Below are positions 44,266 to 64,000 of a DNA stretch of 64,000 nucleotides, piece after piece. The notes beneath the pieces were generated by a model. It was not told the origin of the DNA, did no database searches, and saw only the letters and a program-made list of their open reading frames with translations. The position numbers were made by a program, and so were the translations under genes. The stretch is from the NCBI GenBank assembly GCA_963924555.1, contig OZ004594.1, positions 1,574,563 through 1,638,562 of the forward strand. Direction: 5' to 3'. Source of the stretch: Crambe crambe (lineage: Eukaryota; Porifera; Demospongiae; Poecilosclerida; Crambeidae). Position 1 is the first letter of the stretch; each line of letters opens with the position of its first letter.

Positions 44266-47200
44266 TGAGTGGGTGGGAGGAAGGGGTAGAACACCAAAAG
44301 AAACAATTCTCAGAGAGAAAGGCATGATCAATGCCCCTTTTTTTCTAATTGGCCTTATGTTTTCCCATAGGTATATCACCCAGTCTTGCAATGGCTGAGA
44401 CCTGCTGCTTATGTGGGAAAGAAGACCACCAAGACCACCCTGTTGAGGATGTCATGGATTCTTCATGCACAGGTCACAGACATAACCATGCAGCTGTAAA
44501 CATAGCAGATGGGGGACCATTCAGTCTGTGATTCTATACACAATAGTTGGATGGCTGGAGGCAATTAGTTTCCATGGGGTTTCCCTATTATGTAATGTTA
44601 TAGACAAATGATAAGTTATTATCTGTATGGCACACAACCTGTAGAAGTGTGATCACCCATGGCCATTTGGTGAGTTATTATGGACGAAAACATTTGGCTT
44701 ACCAGGAATGAAGACCTTGAGGACATGATACTATATCTACCCACTTTAATGGTAACTGGTCATGCACAACCAAAGGCATCACCATGGTGATTGACAACAA
44801 GTACTGAAATGTGCTGAGTGTAACAGTCACTGTGAAGCTGCTACAGTAACAGCTCTCTATCTCTCCCTCATCAGATTCAGAACGTGCTCTACACCACATG
44901 TCATATCATACCAGGACACACCCCATCACTCTCCAAATCACCAAAAATGTAAACAAACATACAGAGAATACTTATGTTAGTTATCCCTATCTCCTGGCAG
45001 GAAATCAATAGAATCTATTTTTAATGTACAATAAACTTATCCTCATTTTCATTGCAATATAATTTCCTAATCAGGACACTTTCTAATTAGGGTACTATTC
45101 TAATCAGGACACTTTCTAATCAGGACACTATTCTAATCAGGACACTATTCTACACAGGTCAGGACACTGTATTATCACAAAGGTGTCCCACATGAGATGC
45201 TCCACTGCATGCTGTATATGCTACCAAATATTATGACTGAGTAGCCACAGTCTGGAACATATGCTCCCTAATTAGACAGCAGCTGCCAGAGAAGTATGAG
45301 AAGAATTAGATTCATGTGGGCAGGCTCAGGGGGCCCTTAGTTACCAGCCTATCACAGAGCCTCATCACGAAACTATGTAATTTTCGCCCATTTCCATGCA
45401 TTTCAGAGACGATGGACATTCCTGGCATGATAATTATGCAAATGCTATGGTGACATCCAGTCTGGCTGGCAAGGACAACTTCAAAGCAAAAACAGAGCTC
45501 CACATCACATGAATAGGATGCTTGCTAACTCATGAATACAATTTTCCTTGGATATTATTTACCAATGAATAGCACAATTGTTAGCCTGCAATATGCTGAA
45601 TGGACTTTTCTGAAAAATGGCAAAATCTAAATAAGGGACTGGAAACATTTTAAACAGTTTCCTTCCCATATTGAATAGGTATAGACGGAATAAATGTGAC
45701 ATATTCTGATAACAGACTCTGCTAATGGACCTGTAGCCTGCATATGGACAGAAGGCTTCTGTGAACAAAAATACATCTCTTAATAAGGGCAAGCTGGAGT
45801 AGAGGCTACTCTGAAGTATTGTCTCCAGCTCTGTGGCATGGATGGCGGCTCTAGACACAGCAAATGTGGCTATTGTGATGTGCAGCTCCGAATTCTATTA
45901 CAGGGGGTGGGCTCACTTTTGTGAATGCATGTTATGTACATGTTATATACATTGTACATGTGCATGCATGTTGTGTACATTGTACATGTGCATGCATGTT
46001 GTGTACATTGTACATGTGCATGCATGTCGTGCACATTGTACATGTGCATGCATGCTGTGCATACATATTGTGCATGCATGTTGTGTACATGTGCATCATT
46101 GGTCCATCACAACTGATACAAGTTTCATTTGATACACACACAAAGACACAACATCGCTAAGTGGTTAGAGCGAGCACTTCTCTTTGTGCACAAGAAGTGA
46201 TGCCTTCAGGGAGAGGGAACTCATCACTCCTTACTGGTATTAGCTTCTGAAATAAAATCGTGTGCTGTTGTTATACGTACAATACTACCCCCAACCAGTG
46301 ATCCATTTCACATCCCACAGCTTTATGCATGTGATATGTCACAATAGATATGCATATGAAGCAGATATCTTTCACTGGCATCAGTGCTACATCATGCAAA
46401 CTGTAATTTCATCTCTACTGAATAAAGCGACTCTTTTGGATGGAGAATTTATGAAATTCAGGTTATGCACGATGCGGAAATGCTCTGGAATATCCATGAG
46501 CAGCCGATGATGCAGTAGCACTATGCAAGCTTCTGGCTTATTGCCTCTTTCCTGCTCAATTTAATTTATCTCTAATTAAGGATATTTTAAGCCAGCAATA
46601 GTGCACTCTCTGACCCCAAAGTTCAGGGTTCAAATTTTTATGGAGCAAAAAAAATCCATAGCATGCCTGTCAACAATACCCAGCCTATGGACTATGAATA
46701 CCAGCTATGCCTGTCATCCTACCTGCATTCCATGAGAGTTGATTTATGGGTGAACTATAGAGAAGAAAGACATGCCAGTCAACAAATTGTTTCGTGTTGC
46801 AGTAACAAGAACTCCAGGAATTACTTTACGCTGAAATCACCTCCTAACCATGTGTACAGGCCGGGGGGGAATCAGTAGGGCGAGTCACACAATGGTACCG
46901 ATGCTATATTAGTGGTAAGGATGTGTGGGAGATCATGGTGGCTCATCACTAAATCATAAGTTATGGAAAGCCCATCTCCTGCTGTCTCTTCAAGCAAAGC
47001 ATGGGCAGATTATTGCTATGTGGAATGTATCATTTTATGCAGGCTGTGCATATAAATTTCAGAATCTGACATGAAGTTGATATCATTGTAACAGCAGGCC
47101 ATGGTTCCAAGTCCGGCATCAATGGCATGGCAGCCCCGGAACTCAACTAGTGCTGTTTCACATGCTTATCGCTAGAAAGCATTCCAATGTCTCCAATTGG

Positions 47201-48751
47201 TTAAAACAAAAACAACAGAAGACACTTAATTGCTGCACGAGTGACCATCAAGGCAGCTGCACTGATTCAAACTTAGCTTCAAAGTTTACCAATAACTCCG
47301 GTATTATCTTACTCAGTATCTTTGATAAACAAAATATCTTTTTTTAATAACAGTGCAGACCTTGTCATAGATATTTACGTCACAGTTTAGGGAGATGGTG
47401 TAGTAAGTATTTTTATATTGGGAAAAGATGAGTGGACTAATAATGCTAATAGGCTGGGATATGATAACACAGTAAACACAGAAAGGACACTGTGTAGTAA
47501 GGGTACTTAAAATTTGCACCAATAAAGAAGTTTTAAAGCACACTATGTCTGCACAGATAACTTAGTGGAACTACTCCATAATGGATCAAGTGGGTGTGTG
47601 CATGGAAATATCACTTGATATCAGTCTTATCTGCCTCATCTATGCAGCTCTATGCAATAATAAGGCATTGTTGATCTCTAATTACTAATTACGCTTAAAC
47701 CTGTCTAATCAGACCACCCTATAATGAGACCACCTCTCTATGAAGGCCACTCCATCCATGTCCCGACAGCACCTATTCCAACTATTTTTGACCTCCCTAA
47801 AGGGACCACCTCCCTATTATTCCTGGCCTAGCCATAGGTGGTCACAGTAAGCACTGTATTTGCTGAACACAAGATTAAGGAAGCATCGACTAGAAGTATA
47901 TAGAACCATTGGGAGGGAAAAATTTGACCTTTACAAGTGTCAACATTATGATGACAACTAGATAACGGACAGTGGCATGGCATGGCGTCTCATCCGACCA
48001 ATGCCGTGAAACATGGTCATAAACACACATGAAACATGGTCGTAAACACACGGTAAAAGCACGAGGTGATGATTCCCCGCAGCATTCTGAACCATCTCTC
48101 CTCGTTTTCACTTTTAGGGTCGCATAATCAGTGCTTTAAAAAATAATTATATACTGCATGGAGCATGGAGTGGATTATAATTAATCAAAAGAGGAAACAC
48201 TTGTGCCCTCTTAGGGGGCCAAGGCGGGGAATTACTTGGAAGTATTGTCTGGTTATGTAGGTCTGAGAGAGCTACCTTACTCTTGAATGACACAGGGCCA
48301 TTAAAGTACCAGAGTGTTAACAAGGTGCATTAATTGTAATTCTAAAATTTGGTCATTAGCTACTTGTACTGTATGTATGAGAGTGCAGCTGGAATATAGC
48401 CGGAACCTTTGGGCAATGAGAGACACTCTTAAAAGTTAGCCTAGCTTGATCCTAACAAAAGCTAAACCTGCAATTAATTAATTAATATTTAGAGCTAGCT
48501 AGCTAGCTCTTTTGTTTTACTGGCTAGCAAATAAACCAACACTTCCATAAGAAATACACACACACACACAGTCTATGTCTCACAGCACTCACCACTTCTT
48601 CTCTGATCCAAGCCACGGCTGTTTCCAGACTGGCAATTCTTTCTCTCTCGTCGGCTGCAAGGTTGTTAATATCGTCCACAGAATCATGGCCGCTATCATC
48701 GTCCAGACTAGCTGTGTCTTCCCGCAATTTTTCGCTTGAAGAGCCTGACAT
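42126..48751 (-). CDS. Uncharacterised disordered protein with N-terminal coiled coil (possibly FAM89/LURAP-like)
   Basis: Two exons, 48751-48593 and 44093-42126, joined in phase 0 across a 4.5-kb intron; 708 residues. An acidic Ser-rich start (SLDDDSGHDSVDDI) leads into a coiled coil (ERIASLETAVAWIREEVV, then QLKDYDKEILEELWKIRNT) up to about residue 95. The rest is low complexity: a (Ser-Pro)n run encoded near 43840-43880, SSHSYTNQGQG, many RxxS/T sites, a Gln7 run, and a basic tail ending YEQTWI. The pattern REEVVGQLKDYDKEIL is faintly like KEMVGLRQLDMSLL of FAM89/LURAP1 adaptor proteins, but this is weak. Function unknown; it may be a cytoskeletal or signalling scaffold. The exon track is firm because 656 codons are open in the last exon. 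Confidence 0.8.
43838..43885 (+). repeat. G-rich tandem tract (coding, minus strand Ser-Pro run)
   Basis: Repeats of gggga/gggggc on the plus strand encode the (SP)n run on the minus strand. At least six runs of four or more G make it a G-quadruplex candidate. Confidence 0.85.
44207..44270 (+). repeat. (GT)n microsatellite
   Basis: About 31 GT units with one A interruption near the 3' end, just inside the large intron. Confidence 0.96.
45060..45170 (+). repeat. Short-unit repeat (aatcaggacacttt/attct)
   Basis: taatcaggacac or close variants occur at least five times in about 110 bases. Single copies of the same phrase are seen near 34190, 37830 and 40770. Confidence 0.75.
45941..46095 (+). 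repeat. Palindrome-rich tandem array, about 28-base unit
   Basis: attgtacatgtgcatgcatg followed by ttgtgtac repeats about five times. Each unit contains the palindromes gtac, acatgt and gcatgc. Confidence 0.9.
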
Positions 48752-48975
48752 TGTATTAAGATCTACTAGGCATCTACAGATCTAGCTAGTAAGTCAGTTC
48801 AGGATTACTGTAGCAAAGCTTTACTTTTTAGCTGCAGCTATTTATGCACACGCCCACCACCTCAACTTAAGCCGACCCAATTATGTGAAATTAACAAGCT
48901 CCACCCAAGTAATTTTGAAATGCCGTGGAGGTAGCAACGTTTATACGATAGACCAAGTATGACTACCCACCGGTA
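48752..48975. promoter_or_regulatory. Divergent promoter region, uncharacterised gene / SLC35B3-like gene
   Basis: Only 224 bases separate two start codons that face away from each other, so both promoters must lie here or overlap the first exons. No clear TATA box was found. Confidence 0.5.
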
Positions 48976-51539
48976 ATGTCAAGGTCGTACAACTCCTTGG
49001 ATAGAGGTAAGCTCTGATGTGGCATCTGAATATTTGGTGTCAGTGGTGTATCTAAATACAGTTGCTGACTCCTCCCCCGTTTCTGTAAGCATTGCTCCTG
49101 ATGACACAGGCATGGAACTAAATCCTCATTTACGACAGCAGAGTCCTCTTCAACAAGACAACTCCCTCTTGTTGCCATCCTATGCAAAAGCACAATCACG
49201 TGACCACCAAGCTGTCATTGTTGAGGAGTCACATGACTTCAAAAGGGAAAAAGAAGGAGGGGTTACACCCATTCACATTATGGGTATCCCCATGCACAAG
49301 TTATCTCGCCCAGTTCAGTTTTTCGTCTGCTCTTTGGGTATTCTGTTTTTCTATCTCTTGTATGGGTACTCTCAGGTATGCCAACTTTATGAAAACAAGT
49401 TGTCCCTCTAAATTTAATTAGATTGATGCAGGGCCAGGTATAGAATCTTTCCATGTGGTTTTGAATATCTTCTTTTGAGGGGGATTATAGTTCTAATAAT
49501 TTGTTTTGAACTCTTGAGGGTCATGAGACTGACATTTTATAGGAATGGATATTTCGAGTGAAGGGGTTCAAGTTATTTGGCTGGTATTTGACACTCGTTC
49601 AGTTTGGCTTCTATTCCGTATTTGGACTTCTAGAGAGATCTTTGCGAAAGGAATCATCCAGAAAGTGAGCTCTTGTTGAAAAATTTTTCTGTACAACATT
49701 TGAGATTGTCCTCCTCCTCCCCAACACCCACACCCTTCATGCCCCCTTTTCCATTCAGGATTCCTTTCAACACTTATATGGTTATAGCATTCTTAACTGT
49801 TGCTACGATGGGTCTATCGAATAGTTCACTGGGCTATCTCAACTATCCTACACAGGTAGTAACATTATTCTATGCATCATTACATTGTGCGTATATATAG
49901 AAACAGTCTGATTAGCCTCATACCCAGGCCCAATTTAAAAAAAAAAATGGGCCTGGGTAAACTCCAGTTTGGCTGGCCATTTTCCTGTCGGTCTTTTACA
50001 CCATTACAAGTATAGCAGGTGTTTTGAAATCAGTGCAAATTCAGTTGCCATGCCATCAATGAAACATACATGAATTTGGACCCTTCCATTGTTTACAAGG
50101 AACTTATTATCCAGTGCTTTAGTCACTTACCATTCAGTAATGTCCCTTCATCACAAGAAAGTCAACTTGGACATCAATAGTACCAACACCTGTTGCAATG
50201 TAGAAGGAAATTAGGCTAATTTCAGTCATCTGAATTCCATGTTAATTGTGTAGTTGGAATTTTGATTGGTGCAAATTTTTGGAATAGTTAAAACAAGGGA
50301 CATGATGCAGTACAAGTCGTGTTGTTTTTTTCTTTCTAATCCTCCTTTCATGTGTAGGTCATCTTTAAGAGTTGTAAGCTGATCCCTGTCATGATTGGAG
50401 GAATTCTAATTCAAGGTACCCTTTAATACGGTAAAGGGTAGTCAATTCATCTAGATGATATTCCATGCTAGTGCTATCTATGTTTTTTATAAATTTTATC
50501 ATGTAGGGAAGCGATACTCAATTATGAATGGGGTGGCTATGTGCCTCATGTGCATTGGATTAGTTCTGTTCAACTTAGCAGATGTGTCAGTCCAACCCAC
50601 TATGGACCAAACTGGTGAGTAGTTGACTGTGTAACTTCCTGAATGGTAGAGAAAGAAAGAGGATAAACCTCTCAACTAAGGATAACTTTGTATTATACAC
50701 TCTATACAAAATCTCTCTACAAAGGACAAAGGCTAGATCTCATCTACTGTATCTTTTTTCATATATTGTATCTTTTTTTCTTTTTTCTTTTTTTAATGTC
50801 TCCCTCTCTCCCTCCAAGGTATCATCATGATATCTCTTGCTCTGTGTGCTGATGCTGCCATTGGCAATATCCAGGAGAAAGCCATGAAGCAACACTCTGC
50901 CTCTAGTGTCGAAGTGGTTCTGTATTCTTACTCCATTGGAATGGTCCTCATTCTCATCCTTGTGGCCGTTTCTGGCTCTCTTGTTCCTGCCTTCCTCTTT
51001 TGCTTGGAGGTAAGATTTATATTTTACAATTCATGAAAGGAGAGAATTTTATGTCGAATTTTTTAATGTTCACAGAATCCCAAAATATACATGATGGCTG
51101 CTGTATTCTCGTTCACCGGCTATGTTGGCATTAATTTTGTCTTGGCATTAGTTCATTTATTTGGTGCTTTATTGGCTGTCACAGGTATATTCAATCCACA
51201 TGTACATCCACAGTAAGGGATATATAATGCCTCTCTTTCAGTCACAACATTTAGAAAGAGTCTGACTGTGGTTCTTTCTTTCCTGGTCTTTACAAAACCA
51301 TTCACACAACAGTGAGTCATCACTGTATTGAAAATTGTATCCATGGGAGCTGGAAATTACGACTTAATTTTTGCAGGTATGTGTGGTCTGGTCTGATTAT
51401 ATTTCTTGGCATTGCTCTCAATATCTACACCAAAAACTCTGATAAAATTGATACATGGATGAAGGTGATATTGCTGAAATTACAATACTCCTGGTTTGGA
51501 GGGAAGAAAACGTTTAATACTAAACAAATCGAAGTCTAG
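48976..51539 (+). CDS. SLC35B3: PAPS transporter, SLC35B3 family (PAPST2)
   Basis: Golgi multi-pass nucleotide-sugar-type transporter that imports the sulfate donor PAPS for sulfotransferases. Exons: 48976-49006, 49062-49375, 49543-49664, 49759-49855, 50358-50415, 50507-50614, 50819-51009, 51076-51184, 51242-51311, 51377-51539. They give 420 residues (human SLC35B3 401). About ten hydrophobic helices, e.g. VQFFVCSLGILFFYLLYGY, MVIAFLTVATMGLSN, MISLALCADAAIGNIQEKAM, VFSFTGYVGINFVLALVHLF. SLGYLNYPTQVIFKSCKLIPVM and TVTTFRKSLTVVLSFLVFTKP are characteristic of the SLC35B2/B3 group; overall it fits B3 better than B2. The start at 48976 uses a 31-base first exon and a 55-base intron. An internal Met at 49112 is the alternative. 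The basic C-terminal tail faces the cytosol in this family. Confidence 0.93.
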
Positions 51540-51826
51540 GCATCAACTTTTAATCTTATTTTTTATCCCAACCGTACATCAATACATGATAATATGAAAA
51601 CCATGTACCAATTATAATCCAATCATGATCTTCATGCGCGCGCATAACTGCACTGTGGCGCGCGCGGGTCATTAACATCACGTGATTGTCACGTACAAGG
51701 CTTTAGGGCGTGTTTACAAACCTAGCTTGAAGTTGTGTACCAAAAGCTTTCTCCAGGCCCACCGGGTTATTCTTGAGACAAGAGCCGGTGATAGAAGTAC
51801 ATGTATAGAGAAAGCGAGGTTATGTT
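51540..51826 (+). promoter_or_regulatory. SMG1 upstream region with CpG cluster and E-box
   Basis: 287 bases between the SLC35B3 stop and the SMG1 start. It holds a cluster of cgcgcg runs (about 51637-51667) and the E-box tcacgtgat (about 51678-51686), unlike the AT-rich surroundings. A promoter role is inferred. Confidence 0.5.
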
Positions 51827-62555
<10,729 letters not shown>

Positions 62556-62855
62556 GTCAGTTCTTCTGGTCACAAATGCAAAAAAAAAAAAAAAAAAAAG
62601 AGCAGCTAAATTACGTGTCCTGCTGAAGGGTAAGTAGTTATCAAGAGGTAATAAACAAAACTCAACTATGCTAAATCACAAATTAGAGCTTATGACTGCC
62701 ACATCCATACTCTATTGCAAGAGTTGACACTTTTATAGTCAGTTACTAATACTAGTCTACAGATAGTTTTAATAATTTGTTAACAAAGAGCATCTCATAT
62801 ATATAATGGATGCTTAAGGCTATAATAGTCGGTAAAGACTCGGTATGTCAAGACT

Positions 62856-63353
62856 TCAATAGAACAATGACCACAAATAGTCAAAGAGTTCTCTTGTTTT
62901 CTCCATACACCACTGAATTGCATCTCTCATTCTTGCAAATATCAATCTGATCTTTTCCCCAACCCAGGACAGCAAATCTTGGAGCCACTGGACCAGTTGA
63001 GTAGCAAAGTCAGTTTTAAACTGTATTTCTTCTGCTCTGTCAGTTGGCTTGACTTCCATTTCAGTAAGAACACGTTCTTTAAAGTCCTTAATGACTTTTT
63101 CGATATTTCTTCGAGTGTTTCTATTAAGAAAGTCGCACTCCTCTTGAGTCAAAGTGCCCCCTCTCCTCACCTTGTCAAGTAGCTTTTGTTTCTCCTGGTT
63201 AAAAAGCTCCAACAAGCGCTGTGGGGTAGTGCCCCTTGCTCTTCTGATGAAAGATTGCCACATTGATCTTTGTCTTAGTGTCATGCGTAAATTCACAGGT
63301 GGAAGAGGAGCATCTCGTATAACAATGCTGTAAGTCGGGTATGAAGTAGCCAT
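62856..63353 (-). CDS. Unrecognised helical protein, tandem family member 1, nested in an SMG1 intron
   Basis: An intact 165-residue frame from the ATG at 63353. An upstream in-frame Met at 63464 would give 202 residues but adds a non-conserved, Cys/hydrophobic lead. I do not recognise the family. Seen: a basic helical part (LRQRSMWQSFIRRARG, QRLLELFNQEKQKLLDK), then charged helices (NIEKVIKDFKERVLTEMEV). The C-terminus is amphipathic and Trp/Phe-rich: DFATQLVQWLQDLLSW, KIRLIFARMRDAIQWCMEK, ELFDYLWSLFY. There is no signal peptide from this start and no clear transmembrane segment. A paralogue lies just upstream in the same orientation (63754 onward), and conservation between the two supports it being a real gene. 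It lies inside an SMG1 intron on the opposite strand. Function unknown. Confidence 0.72.
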   Translation of the reverse strand: MATSYPTYSIVIRDAPLPPVNLRMTLRQRSMWQSFIRRARGTTPQRLLELFNQEKQKLLDKVRRGGTLTQEECDFLNRNTRRNIEKVIKDFKERVLTEMEVKPTDRAEEIQFKTDFATQLVQWLQDLLSWVGEKIRLIFARMRDAIQWCMEKTRELFDYLWSLFY

Positions 63354-63591
63354 TATCAGGAGCTGGTTTAAAGTGGTCCAGTATAATGAAATAGAAGACA
63401 CAAAATTGCAGCAAATTCTGACAATAATAATGCATTGGCGGGCACTGTGTACAGCTGCATGCATGCAGGGGGTATTCTAAACCTGTTCTTTTTGTACAAA
63501 GTGCTATAGTGCTGTTTAATATTTAATTAAGTGTTTTTGTGTGTGTTAAGTTCTGATTGGTTATTTGGATTGCAACTCTGGTTGTTTGTCA

Positions 63592-63718
63592 GTCACATGC
63601 ACAATGCTTGCATTTCCCTAGTAATCTGGTTGGTTCATGTCAGTCACAATGCTTGCATTTCCCTAGTAATCTGGTTGGTTCATGTCAGTCACAATGCTTG
63701 CATTTCCCTAGTAATCGT
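63592..63718 (+). repeat. Tandem repeat, 45-bp unit, about three copies
   Basis: cagtcacaatgcttgcattt followed by ccctagtaatctggttggttcatgt repeats nearly exactly. It sits between the two members of the unrecognised gene family, just past the stop codon of the second. Confidence 0.93.
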
Positions 63719-63753
63719 ATGTTAACAAACTATTTGTAAACAGATAGTCAGAC

Positions 63754-64000
63754 TTAAGTAAATAGTGACCACAAATATTCAAAGAATTCTTTTGCTTTCT
63801 CCATGCACCAATCAGTTGCCTCTTTAAGTCTTGCAAATATCTCTTGGATCTTTACCGGAACCCAAGCAAGCAAATTTTGGAGCCATTCGATTAGTGTGGT
63901 AGCAAAATCGGTTTTGAGCTTCATTTGTTTTGCTGTGTCGGATCGTTTGATTTCCATTTCACTGAGAGCATGTTCTTTGAAGTCATCAAGGACTTTTTCG
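63754..64000 (-). CDS. Unrecognised helical protein, tandem family member 2, 5' partial
   Basis: Open to the right edge in the frame that ends EFFEYLWSLFT at a stop at 63754-63756. Residues visible at the edge (EKVLDDFKEHALSEMEIK) align with EKVIKDFKERVLTEMEVK of the first copy. The rest keeps DFATxLxxWLQxLLxWV, KIxxIFARxxxAxxWCMEK and the aromatic end. About 80 residues are compared, and roughly two thirds are identical by eye. The N-terminal part lies beyond the window. Confidence 0.72.
   Translation of the reverse strand, partial: EKVLDDFKEHALSEMEIKRSDTAKQMKLKTDFATTLIEWLQNLLAWVPVKIQEIFARLKEATDWCMEKAKEFFEYLWSLFT

Larger units (their letters stand above)
44094..48592 (-). other. 4.5-kb intron of the uncharacterised gene
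   Basis: No supported exon on either strand. Contents noted: a GT microsatellite (44207-44270), aatcaggacac repeats (45060-45170), an acatgtgcatgcatg tandem array (about 45941-46095), a tRNA-like box A sequence near 46153, and a ggtggtc-type dispersed repeat fragment (47697-47850). Confidence 0.55.

Noticed and set aside
46153-46240. Possible tRNA gene: gctaagtggttagagc looks like a D-arm/box A.
   Set aside because: A short anticodon-like stem can be drawn, but no acceptor stem or convincing T-arm/box B follows. At most it is the head of an old tRNA-derived SINE.
46595-46650. gggttcaaattt resembles a tRNA T-arm (box B).
   Set aside because: No box A at the right distance upstream and no closing stem.
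63354-63464. Upstream start (63464) for the first unknown nested gene.
   Set aside because: It adds 37 residues rich in Cys and hydrophobics with no support. The Met at 63353 is the more typical start, although the longer form is not excluded.

Overview
The window is animal genomic DNA, most likely from a demosponge. It has compact, intron-rich genes with short GT-AG introns, and an intron holds a sponge-type short-chain collagen. It also carries invertebrate Roc-COR-Death proteins and many microsatellites. All gene models were spliced by eye from reading frame, splice sites and family resemblance. The phases close in every complete model.

Layout. 241-10980 (+): myosin II heavy chain, lacking its first exons. 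11219-13117 (+): 2-oxoglutarate/Fe(II) dioxygenase. 13118-15018: intergenic DNA with two blocks (A1, B1) that recur almost unchanged at 21306-22353 (B2, A2). 15019-19889 (+), between those blocks: a coiled-coil / Roc-type GTPase / COR-like / Death protein. 22291-25402 (-): SRP68. 25608-29459 (-): a MacroD-type macro domain fused to a Roc-type GTPase, COR-like region and Death domain. 29663-31649 (-): RBM18. 32023-41557 (+): protein xylosyltransferase, with a short-chain collagen gene (38416-39821, -) nested in its last intron. 42126-48751 (-): a largely disordered adaptor-like protein of unknown identity. 48976-51539 (+): SLC35B3-type PAPS transporter. 51827 to beyond the right edge (+): SMG1, the kinase of nonsense-mediated decay, with only its N-terminal helical part in view. 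Its last visible intron holds two tandem minus-strand genes of one unrecognised family.

How the genes relate. Most are unrelated housekeeping genes (myosin, SRP68, RBM18, SMG1). Xylosyltransferase and the PAPS transporter act at the start and the sulfation step of glycosaminoglycan synthesis, and both lie within 20 kb. The two Roc-COR-Death genes form a paralogous pair. They share the GTPase, COR-like and Cys-rich regions and the Death domain, but differ in N-terminal module (coiled coil plus proline-rich versus macro domain). Their layout resembles innate-immune or cell-death signalling proteins. The macro-Roc-COR-Death protein, and the nearly identical repeat blocks around its partner, are the most notable items here.

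No retroelement or virus-like open reading frame was recognised. Repeats are mainly CT/GA microsatellites, short tandem arrays, a small foldback element and the A/B duplicated blocks.
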